From NCBI GenBank assembly GCA_964509545.1, contig CAZDXQ010000010.1, positions 28,511-92,510 on the forward strand: 64,000 bases of DNA, written 5' to 3'. Each line of letters starts with the position of its first letter. Position 1 is the stretch's first letter. The DNA is from JADJWR01 sp964509545 (GTDB lineage: Bacteria > Pseudomonadota > Gammaproteobacteria > Burkholderiales > Burkholderiaceae_F). The notes below the pieces were generated by a model. It was not told the DNA's origin and did not search any database. It was given only the letters and a program-made list of their open reading frames with translations. Both the position numbers and the translations under genes were made by a program. Positions 1 through 8,212 of the stretch are shown here, piece by piece.

Positions 1-116
1 AGACCGGCCGGGTGGAGAAATTCCGCCAGAAGTTCGCTGCCAAGACGCAGCAGGTCAATGCCGCGGCCGCCGCGGCAGCGGCAGAAGCCAGCGAGGCGAA
101 GAAACGCCGCCGCTGA
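1..116 (+). CDS. C-terminal end of an unidentified protein (5' partial)
   Basis: An open frame enters from the left edge and stops at TGA 114-116. The visible tail of about 37 residues is basic and alanine-rich: a KFRQKFAAKTQQ-like stretch, a run of alanines, then a KKRRR end. Such a low-complexity basic tail does not identify a family. A strong intrinsic terminator follows 24 bases later, so this is the last gene of its transcript. The reading frame is convincing, but the function cannot be stated. Confidence 0.55.
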   Translation, partial: TGRVEKFRQKFAAKTQQVNAAAAAAAAEASEAKKRRR

Positions 117-140
117 GCGGAAAGCTTCGGTCGCATCCCG

Positions 141-165
141 GGGCAGCGTGGGCTGCCCTTTTTTT
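141..165 (+). terminator. Intrinsic terminator after the first partial gene
   Basis: A 7-bp GC stem (GGGCAGC 141-147 with GCTGCCC 152-158) and a 4-base loop are followed directly by seven T (159-165). This is a classic rho-independent terminator and separates the partial gene from the glycosyltransferase gene. Confidence 0.9.
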
Positions 166-247
166 CGTCCGCGCGCTGCCGGTGCGAAGCGCCGACGGGG
201 TGTTGGCCATGGCGCCGACGCCCTAACATGCGCCCCGGAACCCACAC

Positions 248-1984
248 ATGGTCTTCGACGAGCGCCCCTCCCCGGCCCGCGTCAGCGCCGCCGCCGCCGC
301 CAAGCTGCCGCGCGCGGTGCTGCTGGCGCTGATCGTCGCCTACATCGTCACCGGCCTGTTCGGCCGCGATCCGTGGCAGGAGGACGATGCCTCCGGCTTC
401 GGCATCATGTGGACGATGGCGCGCTCGGGCGAATGGCTGCTGCCGGGCGTTGCCGGAGAACTGGTCAGCGCCGACGGGCCGCTGGCCTTCTGGGCAGGCG
501 CCGCGGCGATCGCGCTGCTCGGGCAGGCGATCGGCGAGATCCCCGCGGCGCGCCTGACCGTCGCGCTCTGGTTCTTTCTCGCCACCGCGGCGCTGTGGTA
601 CGCGACGCTGCGCCTGGCGCGGCGCGAAGAAGCGCAGCCGGTGGCCTTCGCCTTCGGCGGCGAGGCGACCGCGCGCGACTACGGCCGCATGCTGGCCGAC
701 GTGTCGGTGCTGCTCGTGCTCGGCACGATCGGGCCGATCGTGAGCCTGCATGAGACGACCAGCGGCGCGGCGGCCTTCGCCCTGTCGTGCCTGGCGACCT
801 ACGGCCTGGCCTTGTCGCTCGAGCGGCCTTATGCGGGCGCGCTGCTCGTTGGCATCGGGCTCGGAGCGCTGCTGTTGACGCGCAGCCTGCAGCCGGCGCT
901 GTGGCTGGCGCTGGCGGCACTTCCGCTGGTCGCCGGCACGCGGCCGCGCCCGGTCCGCGCGCGCGCGGCCGCGGCGATGCTCGCCGCTGCCGCAGCCGTC
1001 TTCGGGACATGGCTGACCGCAGTCATCGGGCAGCACGGCGAAGCGGGCCGCGCCTATCTCGCCGAATGGATCGGCGCCAGCCTGCAGGAGATCTCGCTGC
1101 CATCGGCCGACAGCCTGCTCTGGCTGTTGCGTGCCCTGCCCTGGTACACATGGCCGCTGTGGCCGCTCGCCGCGTGGGCGCTGTACGCCTGGCGCCATGG
1201 ACTGCGACGGCCGCACATCGCTTTCGGCGCCGTGCTGCTCGCCTTACACGTCGGCGGACTGCTGCTGACGCGGTCGCCCAACGTCGCGGATCTGGTCTTC
1301 CTGCTGCCGCCGCTGGTCCTGCTTGCCGCCTTTGGCGCCGTGTCGCTGCGCCGTGCGGCCGAAAACGCGATGGACTGGTTTGCGATCACGGCCTACTGCC
1401 TTTTTTCGCTGGCGCTCTGGGCTTACTTCTTCGCCCTGCACGCCGGCTTCCCGCCGAAGATGCACACCTCCGTGCTGCGCCAGACGATCGGCTACATCCC
1501 GCCGCTCGACTGGGGCCAGGTCGCAGTGGCTGCCGCGGCGACCGGCTTCTGGCTGGCGCTGGTGACCTGGCGCGTGCGCCAGCCCAGCGGCGCGCTGTGG
1601 CGCGGACCGATGCTCGCCGCCACCGGACTGGTTGCTCTTTGGGTCAGTTTCTCTTCGCTGTTCCTGGGCGCCGTCGATCACCGTCGCTCGTTCGCGCCGC
1701 TGGCGCGGGCCGCGACGGCAGAAATGGCGCGAGGCGGAACTGCCGCGGCCTGCGTTCTGGCGCACCATCTGCGCCCGTCGCATCGCGCCGTCTTTGCCTA
1801 TCACGGCGGCATCCGCTTCGCCAGCCGCATCGACGAGGACTGCCCGTTCGCGCTGCACCGTGACCTCGGCGGCTCGCTGCTCGACGACAGCCCGCCACCG
1901 GGCCGCTGGATCGAGGTCTGGCACGGCAGCCGCCCGGGCCGGGCCGACGAGGTGATCCGCCTGTACCGGCGCGTCGGCGATTGA
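248..1984 (+). CDS. Multi-pass membrane glycosyltransferase, GT-C/ArnT-like
   Basis: The 578-residue protein has about a dozen hydrophobic segments. The first external loop, after the first membrane segment, is acidic (QEDDASG, about residues 40-47). This is where GT-C enzymes such as ArnT and protein mannosyltransferases carry their catalytic acidic residues. The family transfers sugars from polyprenyl-phosphate donors to lipid A, glycans or proteins at the periplasmic face. The substrate cannot be told from the sequence. The stop codon overlaps the TTG start of the MATE gene, so the two are translationally linked. The ATG at 248 lies six residues before no obvious alternative, with a weak GGAA upstream. 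Membrane topology and family are fairly sure; the specific reaction is inference. Confidence 0.75.
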   Translation: MVFDERPSPARVSAAAAAKLPRAVLLALIVAYIVTGLFGRDPWQEDDASGFGIMWTMARSGEWLLPGVAGELVSADGPLAFWAGAAAIALLGQAIGEIPAARLTVALWFFLATAALWYATLRLARREEAQPVAFAFGGEATARDYGRMLADVSVLLVLGTIGPIVSLHETTSGAAAFALSCLATYGLALSLERPYAGALLVGIGLGALLLTRSLQPALWLALAALPLVAGTRPRPVRARAAAAMLAAAAAVFGTWLTAVIGQHGEAGRAYLAEWIGASLQEISLPSADSLLWLLRALPWYTWPLWPLAAWALYAWRHGLRRPHIAFGAVLLALHVGGLLLTRSPNVADLVFLLPPLVLLAAFGAVSLRRAAENAMDWFAITAYCLFSLALWAYFFALHAGFPPKMHTSVLRQTIGYIPPLDWGQVAVAAAATGFWLALVTWRVRQPSGALWRGPMLAATGLVALWVSFSSLFLGAVDHRRSFAPLARAATAEMARGGTAAACVLAHHLRPSHRAVFAYHGGIRFASRIDEDCPFALHRDLGGSLLDDSPPPGRWIEVWHGSRPGRADEVIRLYRRVGD

Positions 1985-3381
1985 GCAGCGGAACCTCATC
2001 GTCGGACCGCGCGCAGCCAGTCCACGCTGCAGAAGAATCAACGCGCGCCCTGCTGGCGCTTGCCTGGCCGATCCTCGTCGCGCAGGTGGCGGTCATCGGC
2101 CTCGGCGTCATCGACACCGTCATGGCCGGACGGCTGTCGGCGACCGATCTGGCCGGCGTCGCGCTCGGCTCGAGCATCTACGCCACCGTGTTCGTCGGCT
2201 TCATGGCGACGCTGCAGGCGCTGACACCGATCGCCGGCCACCATTACGGCGCGCGCCGCTTCACCGAGATCGGCATCGATGTCGAGCAGACGCTGTGGCT
2301 GGCGCTGTTCCTGACGCTGCTTGCGCTGCCACCGCTGCTCGTCAACCGGCCATGGCTGCAACTGATCGGCGCTGAGGCGGACGTTGCGGCGATCTCGTCG
2401 GTGTATCTGTGGGCCGTGGCTGCGGGTCTGCCGGCCGCGCTGGCCTCGCGCGCCTACATTGCGCTGAACGCCGCCGTGTCGCGGCCGACGGTGACGATGC
2501 TGATCAACCTCGGCGCGCTCGCCGCCAAGGTTCCGCTGAACCCGCTCTTCATCTACGGCGCCGGACCTGTGCCGGCGCTGGGCGGCGCCGGATGCGGCGT
2601 GGCCACCGCGCTGATCATGTGGCTGATGCTGCTCGCCAACTGGCTGCTATGGCGGTTCGATCCGTTCTACCGGCGCTTCCGCGCGCCGCCAGGCCTCAGG
2701 CACGGCCCCCTGTGGGCGCGGCAACGGGAACTGCTGCGCCTGGGCGTTCCCAGCGGCGGCATGACGCTGATCGAGGTCTCGTCGTTCACCTTCATCACGC
2801 TGCTGCTGGCGCGCTTCGGCGCGACGACGGTCGCGGGCCATCAGATCGTCGCCAATGTCATCGCGCTGCTGTTCATGCTGCCGCTGTCCTACGGCATCGC
2901 CAGCAGTGTGCTGGTGGCGCAGGCTCTGGGCGCGGGCGCGCCCGCCGCAGCACGACGCGCGGGCCTGCGTGGCTACCGCGTCGCCCTGGTCACGGCGGTG
3001 CTGGTCGTGATCGTCGTCTTCGTGCTGCGCGAGCCGCTGATCGCCCAGTTCACGCGCGATCCGCACGTGGCGTCGGTGGCGCTCGGCCTGCTCGGGCTTG
3101 GCCTGCTGTTTCACCTCTTCGACGCCGTGCAGGGCATCGCCGCCTTTGTGCTGCGCGGCTACAAGGTGGCGTTCGCGCCGATGCTGATCCACAGCGTGAC
3201 GCTGTGGGCGCTCGGCCTCGGTGGCGGCTGGTGGCTCGCCTACCACCCGCCGGCACCGTGGCCGCTCGGTCCGGCGGCGAGTTTCTGGCTCGCAGCAGCC
3301 GTGGGCCTGGCCGTCGCCGCGGTGGCGTTGAGCTGGCTGGCCGACTTCGTTGCCCGCAGCAGGGTGCGGGAGCGCAAATGA
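1981..3381 (+). CDS. MATE family efflux transporter (NorM-like)
   Basis: The 466-residue, roughly 12-helix protein has the two-fold MATE repeat. The first half carries the typical LAWPILVAQ...GVIDTVMAGRLS segment (from about residue 27), which is characteristic of NorM-type multidrug/Na+ or H+ antiporters. It would export cationic compounds across the inner membrane. Translation appears to start at TTG 1981, overlapping the stop of the preceding glycosyltransferase. An ATG further in would remove part of the cytoplasmic N-terminus only. The gene ends in the A-rich side of a bidirectional terminator. Family assignment is firm; substrate unknown. Confidence 0.88.
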   Translation: MSSGTSSSDRAQPVHAAEESTRALLALAWPILVAQVAVIGLGVIDTVMAGRLSATDLAGVALGSSIYATVFVGFMATLQALTPIAGHHYGARRFTEIGIDVEQTLWLALFLTLLALPPLLVNRPWLQLIGAEADVAAISSVYLWAVAAGLPAALASRAYIALNAAVSRPTVTMLINLGALAAKVPLNPLFIYGAGPVPALGGAGCGVATALIMWLMLLANWLLWRFDPFYRRFRAPPGLRHGPLWARQRELLRLGVPSGGMTLIEVSSFTFITLLLARFGATTVAGHQIVANVIALLFMLPLSYGIASSVLVAQALGAGAPAAARRAGLRGYRVALVTAVLVVIVVFVLREPLIAQFTRDPHVASVALGLLGLGLLFHLFDAVQGIAAFVLRGYKVAFAPMLIHSVTLWALGLGGGWWLAYHPPAPWPLGPAASFWLAAAVGLAVAAVALSWLADFVARSRVRERK

Positions 3382-3407
3382 AAAGCCGGGCATTGCGCCC
3401 GGCTTTT
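3381..3407. terminator. Bidirectional terminator between the MATE gene and htpX
   Basis: A perfect 11-bp inverted repeat (AAAAGCCGGGC 3381-3391 with GCCCGGCTTTT 3397-3407) has a 5-base loop. It provides a T-tract on either strand and serves the two convergent genes. Its first base is the last base of the MATE stop codon. Confidence 0.9.
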
Positions 3408-3424
3408 CGTCCAGCTGGGGGTGA

Positions 3425-4318
3425 TCAGCGACCCATCGCCTGCAGAGCGCGGATGCGGTCCTCGATCGGTGGATGGCTCGAGAACAGCGCCAGCAGCCCG
3501 CTTGGCCGGGCGTTGATGCCCATGCTCTTGACCTGCTGCGGCAACTCGCCAGGCTCCATGCCGCCGAGCCGCGCCAGCGCGTTGATCATCGGTCGCGGCG
3601 AACCGATGTAGGTCGCCGCACCGGCGTCGGCACGGAACTCGCGCTGGCGCGAGAACCAGGCGACGATGATCGCGGCGAGGAAGCCAAGCGCGATGTCGAG
3701 CACGATCACGCTGACCCAGTAGCCCATGCCGGGCGCATCGCTTTCGTTCTTCAGGATCATGCGGTCGACAACCCAGCCGATGACGCGCGACAGGAACACG
3801 ACGAAGGTGTTCATCACGCCCTGGATCAGCGTCATCGTCACCATGTCGCCGTTGGCCACATGCGCCACTTCGTGTCCGAGCACGGCGTCGACCTCGTCCT
3901 TGCTCATCGACTGCAGCAGGCCGGTGGACACCGCCACCAGCGCGCTGTTCCTCGACATGCCAGTGGCGAACGCGTTCGGCTCGCCGTCGTAGATCGCGAC
4001 CTCGGGCATGCCGATGCCGGCCTTGGTCGCATGCGCGCGCACGGCGTCGACCAGCCAGGCTTCCATCGCGTTGGCCGGACGGTCGATGACGCGGGCGCCG
4101 GTCGACCACTTGGCCATCGGCTTGCTGATCGCCAGCGAGATGAACGCGCCGGTGAAACCGACCACCAGCGCGAAGACGGCCAGTGCGCCGAGGTCGAGCT
4201 GGCGGCCGCCGACGCCGGCGAAATTGATGCCGAACACTGCGCCGATGATGTTCAGGAACAGCATCAGCACGACGATGATCGCAAGGTTCGTAAGCACGAA
4301 CAGCGCGATGCGTTTCAT
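3425..4318 (-). CDS. htpX: Membrane zinc metalloprotease HtpX
   Basis: This 297-residue M48B protease has two N-terminal membrane segments (about residues 5-30 and 45-65) and the zinc site HEVAH (H149, E150, H153). A second hydrophobic region lies at about 170-215. HtpX degrades damaged or misassembled inner-membrane proteins and works alongside FtsH, usually under CpxR or heat-shock control. The start ATG is preceded by GGAGA at the usual spacing. The gene is convergent with the MATE exporter and shares its terminator. Length and motifs match the family closely. Confidence 0.95.
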   Translation of the reverse strand: MKRIALFVLTNLAIIVVLMLFLNIIGAVFGINFAGVGGRQLDLGALAVFALVVGFTGAFISLAISKPMAKWSTGARVIDRPANAMEAWLVDAVRAHATKAGIGMPEVAIYDGEPNAFATGMSRNSALVAVSTGLLQSMSKDEVDAVLGHEVAHVANGDMVTMTLIQGVMNTFVVFLSRVIGWVVDRMILKNESDAPGMGYWVSVIVLDIALGFLAAIIVAWFSRQREFRADAGAATYIGSPRPMINALARLGGMEPGELPQQVKSMGINARPSGLLALFSSHPPIEDRIRALQAMGR

Positions 4319-4630
4319 AGGGTCTCCATCAGGTCGTTAACGGGAACGCGCGCCAGTCTACTGAACGCGCCGAAGTTGCTCTATCAGATCGATACGACAG
4401 CTCTACATTCGTCGACTCGCTACGGCCGTTGATGTTTGCGGCGGCTGCGCCTTCGGTCACCGCTTTCGACCGCCGGCGCGCACGCCAGTTCAAGGTGTGG
4501 GCTGCGCTCGCCGGTTCAAGTCCCTCGCTCGCCGCGATCGCGCCTGCCGCGGAGCCGGAACGCAGCCCGCATATTGCCCGCACGCGGCTGGCTAGAATCT
4601 GCGGGTTTTCACGAGTGCAACAGACCCTTC
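4319..4630. other. Divergent intergenic region between htpX and the UPF0114 gene
   Basis: These 312 bases between two divergent starts must hold both promoters. Open frames run through it, but their codon use and arginine-rich products do not look coding. I see no clear operator or RNA structure. A CpxR or sigma-32 site for htpX could be here, but I could not support one. Confidence 0.4.
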
Positions 4631-5266
4631 ATGACCCCCGTTTCCGTCGAGCGCGCCAACGCGCGCCCGCTATCGCCCGTGCCGCGCCTGATCTTCGCCA
4701 GCCGCTGGCTGCAGCTGCCGCTGTACGTCGGCCTGATCCTGGCGCAGGGCGTCTATGTGTACCACTTCTGGGTCGAACTCGTGCATCTGCTCGGCGCGGC
4801 GTTCGGCGACGCGCGCTCGATCTCGGACCTGTACCGCGCGGTCGGCTATGCGATGCCGACCGACGGAACGCCGGCCAAGCTGAACGAGACGGTGATCATG
4901 CTGGTCGTGCTCGGCCTGATCGACGTGGTGATGATCTCCAACCTGCTGATCATGGTGATCGTCGGTGGTTACGAGACGTTCGTCTCGAGGCTGAACCTCG
5001 AGGGGCACCCGGATCAACCGGAATGGTTGTCGCACGTCAATGCCAGCGTATTGAAGGTCAAGCTGGCAACGGCGATCATCGGCATCAGTTCGATCCACCT
5101 CCTGAAGACGTTCATCAACGCCGCGAACTACGACAACAAGACCCTGATCGCGCAGACCGGCATCCACCTTACCTTCCTGGTATCGGCGATGGCCATCGCC
5201 GCCACCGACCGCATCCTTTTCGGCAGCGCGCGCCCCGTCGTCGCCGACGAGGGTCAGGGGCATTGA
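4631..5266 (+). CDS. UPF0114 / TIGR00645 family inner-membrane protein
   Basis: The 211-residue membrane protein has about four hydrophobic segments (roughly 35-58, 90-118, 140-165, 172-190). It carries the conserved family stretches IVGGYETFVSRL and LKVKLATAIIGISSIHLL. This is the YqhA-like UPF0114 family, which has no settled biochemical role. An open frame extends upstream to 4436, but that part is arginine-rich and non-homologous. The ATG at 4631, just before MTPVSVERA, is the likely start. Fumarase follows on the same strand 58 bases downstream. Family is recognised from characteristic motifs. Confidence 0.85.
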   Translation: MTPVSVERANARPLSPVPRLIFASRWLQLPLYVGLILAQGVYVYHFWVELVHLLGAAFGDARSISDLYRAVGYAMPTDGTPAKLNETVIMLVVLGLIDVVMISNLLIMVIVGGYETFVSRLNLEGHPDQPEWLSHVNASVLKVKLATAIIGISSIHLLKTFINAANYDNKTLIAQTGIHLTFLVSAMAIAATDRILFGSARPVVADEGQGH

Positions 5267-5324
5267 GGGCCGGCGCGAAGGCGGTGGGGGGCGCCCACCA
5301 GCACACACGAACCGCGAGGCAACC

Positions 5325-6848
5325 ATGACCACGATCAAGCAGGCCGATCTCATCGAAAGCATCGCCGCAGCGCTGCAGTACATCAGCTACTACCACCCGG
5401 CCGACTACATCGCCCACCTCGCCCGCGCCTACGAGCAGGAGCAGAGCCCGGCGGCCAGGGACGCGATCGCGCAGATCCTCACCAATTCGAAGATGTGCGC
5501 CGAAGGCCACCGGCCGATCTGCCAGGACACCGGCATCGTCAACGTCTTCCTGAAGGTCGGCATGGACGTGCGCTGGGAGGGCTTCACCGGCTCGTTGGAG
5601 GACGCCATCAACGAGGGCGTGCGGCAGGGTTACCTGAATCCGGACAACAAGCTGCGCGCCTCGGTTGTCAAGCCGCCAGAGTTCGGCCGCCAGAACACCC
5701 GGGACAACACGCCGGCGGTGGTCAATGTGCAGATCGTACCCGGCAACACGGTCGAGGTCTCGGTCGCAGCCAAGGGCGGCGGCTCGGAGAACAAGAGCAA
5801 GTTCGTGATGCTCAATCCGTCGGACTCGATCGTCGACTGGGTGCTGAAGACGGTGCCGACGATGGGTGCCGGCTGGTGCCCGCCCGGCATGCTCGGCATC
5901 GGCATCGGCGGCACCGCCGAGAAGGCGATGACCATGGCCAAGGAAGCGCTGATGGACGACATCGACATGTACGAACTGCTCGCCCGCGGCCCGAGCAACG
6001 ATGTCGAGAAGCTGCGCGTCGAGTTGTACGACAAGGTCAATGCGCTCGGCATCGGCGCGCAGGGACTCGGCGGGCTGACCACCGTCCTCGACGTGAAGAT
6101 CAGGATGTATCCGACGCACGCCGCATCGAAGCCGGTGGCGATGATCCCGAACTGCGCCGCCACGCGTCATGCGCATTTCGTGCTCGACGGCAGCGGCCCC
6201 GCTTACCTGGAGCCGCCGTCGCTCGACCTGTGGCCAAAGGTGCAGTGGGCACCCGATTACCAGAAGAGCAGGCGCGTCGACCTGAACCGGCTGACCAGGG
6301 AAGAAATCGCCTCGTGGAAGCCGGGCGACACGCTGCTGCTTTCCGGCAGGATGCTGACCGGCCGCGACGCCGCGCACCAGCGGATCAAGGACATGCTGGC
6401 CAAGGGCGAGAAGCTGCCCGTGGACTTCACCAACCGCGTCATCTACTACGTCGGCCCGGTCGACCCGGTGCGCGACGAGGTCGTCGGTCCGGCCGGCCCG
6501 ACCACGGCGACGCGGATGGACAAGTTCACCGAGATGATGCTTGCGCAGACCGGGCTGATCGCAATGATCGGCAAGTCCGAACGCGGCCCGGCGGCGATCG
6601 AGGCGATCCGCAAGCACAAGAGCGCCTACCTGATGGCGGTCGGCGGCGCAGCCTATCTGGTGGCCAAGGCGATCAAGGCGGCCAAGGTGCTCGCCTTCGC
6701 CGACCTCGGCATGGAAGCGATCTACGAGTTCGACGTCAAGGACATGCCGGTCACCGTGGCGGTGTCGAGCGACGGCACGTCGGTGCACCAGACCGGCCCG
6801 CGCGAGTGGCAGGCGAAGATCGGCAAGATTCCGGTGGCGGCTCAGTGA
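5325..6848 (+). CDS. Class I (iron-sulfur) fumarate hydratase
   Basis: The 507-residue enzyme catalyses the reversible hydration of fumarate to malate in the TCA cycle, using an oxygen-sensitive [4Fe-4S] cluster. The three likely cluster cysteines are visible: C66 in RPICQDTG, C185 in GWCPPG and C277 in IPNCAATRH. The N-terminal alpha part and C-terminal beta part (GRDAAHQRI, YYVGPVDP, GPTTATRMD) are fused in a single chain. This fused form of about 500 residues is common in betaproteobacteria. It is likely monocistronic or weakly coupled to the UPF0114 gene. Identity is secure; fumA/fumB naming is not decided. Confidence 0.95.
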   Translation: MTTIKQADLIESIAAALQYISYYHPADYIAHLARAYEQEQSPAARDAIAQILTNSKMCAEGHRPICQDTGIVNVFLKVGMDVRWEGFTGSLEDAINEGVRQGYLNPDNKLRASVVKPPEFGRQNTRDNTPAVVNVQIVPGNTVEVSVAAKGGGSENKSKFVMLNPSDSIVDWVLKTVPTMGAGWCPPGMLGIGIGGTAEKAMTMAKEALMDDIDMYELLARGPSNDVEKLRVELYDKVNALGIGAQGLGGLTTVLDVKIRMYPTHAASKPVAMIPNCAATRHAHFVLDGSGPAYLEPPSLDLWPKVQWAPDYQKSRRVDLNRLTREEIASWKPGDTLLLSGRMLTGRDAAHQRIKDMLAKGEKLPVDFTNRVIYYVGPVDPVRDEVVGPAGPTTATRMDKFTEMMLAQTGLIAMIGKSERGPAAIEAIRKHKSAYLMAVGGAAYLVAKAIKAAKVLAFADLGMEAIYEFDVKDMPVTVAVSSDGTSVHQTGPREWQAKIGKIPVAAQ

Positions 6849-6860
6849 AGAACCTTTCGC

Positions 6861-7000
6861 CACGGATGAACACGGATCGACACGGATTCAACTTCGAGAA
6901 ACCGTCAGCAGAGGCGCTCGGAGCCGCGATGCGCTCGTGCAGGCGCGGCGGCTGAAGGATGGGGCGTATTTTCATCCGCGTTCATCCGTGTGAATCCGTG
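6861..7000. repeat. Inverted pair of triple CACGGATNNA decamer repeats
   Basis: Three tandem 10-mers (CACGGATGAA, CACGGATCGA, CACGGATTCA) lie at 6861-6890. Three more in the opposite orientation lie at 6971-7000, reading CACGGATTCA, CACGGATGAA, CGCGGATGAA on the minus strand. The 80 bases between contain no gene. The element fills the space between the convergent fumarase and cysM genes and can fold into a long stem. Repeats with this motif are scattered in many proteobacterial genomes; their role is unknown. Confidence 0.85.
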
Positions 7001-7021
7001 GCAGGAGTTCTTTGGTGACTC

Positions 7022-7927
7022 TCACGCAGGAAACACGCCTGTTGACAGGTAGCGGTCGCCGCGGTCGCAGACGATAAAGACGATCGTGGCGTTCTCGACC
7101 TCGTTGGCGATGCGCAGCGCGATCGTGCAGGCGCCGCCGGAGGAGATGCCGCAGAAGATGCCCTCTTCCGCAGCCATTCGGCGCGCCATCGCTTCGGCAT
7201 CGGCCTGGGTCACGTATTCGAGCCGGTCAACACGGGCGGCGTCGTAGATCTTCGGCAGATACGCGTCGGGCCACTTGCGGATGCCCGGGATCTGCGAGCC
7301 CTCGGCCGGCTGCGCGCCGACGATCTGCACGGCCACGTTCTTTTCCTTGAGGAAGCGCGACACGCCCATGATGGTGCCCGTGGTGCCCATGCTGGAGACG
7401 AAGTGCGTCAGGCGGCCGCCGGTGTCGCGCCAGATCTCCGGTCCGGTCGTCTCGTAGTGCGCGCGCGGGTTGTCGGCATTGGCGAACTGGTCGAGCACGC
7501 GGCCTTCGCCCCGGGCCTGCATCTGCATCGCCAGGTCGCGCGCGTATTCCATGCCGCCTCTTGACGCCGGAGTGAGGATCAGTTCGGCGCCATAGGCAGT
7601 CATGCTGGCGCGTCGCTCGGCCGACAGGTTGTCCGGCATGATCAATGTCATCCGGTAGCCCTTCATCGCCGCGATCATCGCCAGGGCGATGCCGGTATTG
7701 CCGCTGGTGGCCTCGATCAGCCGGTCGCCGGGACGGATCTCGCCGCGCTCCTCGGCGCGGCGGATCATCGAATATGCGGGCCGATCCTTGACCGACCCGC
7801 CCGGATTGTTGCCTTCCAGCTTGCCGATGATGACGTTGCCGCGCCGCGCATTGTCCGCCGCGCCGATGCGCTGCAACCTCACCATGGGCGTATTGCCGAT
7901 GGTCGCCTCGATGCTCTGATAGTTCAT
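7022..7927 (-). CDS. cysM: Cysteine synthase B (O-acetylserine sulfhydrylase)
   Basis: This 301-residue PLP enzyme has the Schiff-base lysine K47 in GGSVKDRP, the substrate loop TSGNTG at about 74-79 and the glycine-rich phosphate site SSGGAC near the C-terminus. It converts O-acetylserine and sulfide (or thiosulfate) to cysteine (or S-sulfocysteine). CysM rather than CysK is favoured by the IGNTPMVRLQR start and by the DNLSAERRA and GTTGTIMG segments. It overlaps the upstream helix-hairpin-helix gene by four bases and is the last gene of the lapA-lapB transcript. Confidence 0.95.
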   Translation of the reverse strand: MNYQSIEATIGNTPMVRLQRIGAADNARRGNVIIGKLEGNNPGGSVKDRPAYSMIRRAEERGEIRPGDRLIEATSGNTGIALAMIAAMKGYRMTLIMPDNLSAERRASMTAYGAELILTPASRGGMEYARDLAMQMQARGEGRVLDQFANADNPRAHYETTGPEIWRDTGGRLTHFVSSMGTTGTIMGVSRFLKEKNVAVQIVGAQPAEGSQIPGIRKWPDAYLPKIYDAARVDRLEYVTQADAEAMARRMAAEEGIFCGISSGGACTIALRIANEVENATIVFIVCDRGDRYLSTGVFPA

Positions 7928-8205
7928 CTGCGGTTCTCGCCTTTCTCCGGCCGCCGCCGACCGTTGACGGTGAGGCCTTGCTGATCGAGTTGTTCGGCGC
8001 GCTTGCCGCGCAGCCCCGCCACGCGCGCCGCCAGGTCGTCCCAGTCGGCGAAAGGCTGCCGCGACCGCTCCCGCAGGATGCGCTCGGTCGTCGCCACGCC
8101 CAGGCCCCGAAGTTGCTCCAGCTGCGCCCGCGTCGCCGTGTTGAGCTCAAGCGCGGCAGCGGCCGCAGCCTGCAGCAGCGCGATCAGCGCCAGCGGCACG
8201 CGCAT
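7924..8205 (-). CDS. Small exported helix-hairpin-helix protein, ComEA-like
   Basis: This short protein of about 93 residues has a hydrophobic leader (MRVPLALIALLQAAAAA). One helix-hairpin-helix domain follows, LNTATRAQLEQLRGLGVATTERI, the type found in the ComEA DNA receptor. ComEA-like proteins bind incoming double-stranded DNA in the periplasm. An in-frame ATG lies six codons upstream at 8223 within the end of lapB. I prefer 8205 because it gives a clean signal peptide. It lies between lapB and cysM, so it may be co-expressed housekeeping rather than competence-specific. Confidence 0.7.
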   Translation of the reverse strand: MRVPLALIALLQAAAAAALELNTATRAQLEQLRGLGVATTERILRERSRQPFADWDDLAARVAGLRGKRAEQLDQQGLTVNGRRRPEKGENRR

Positions 8206-8212
8206 CGCAGGC

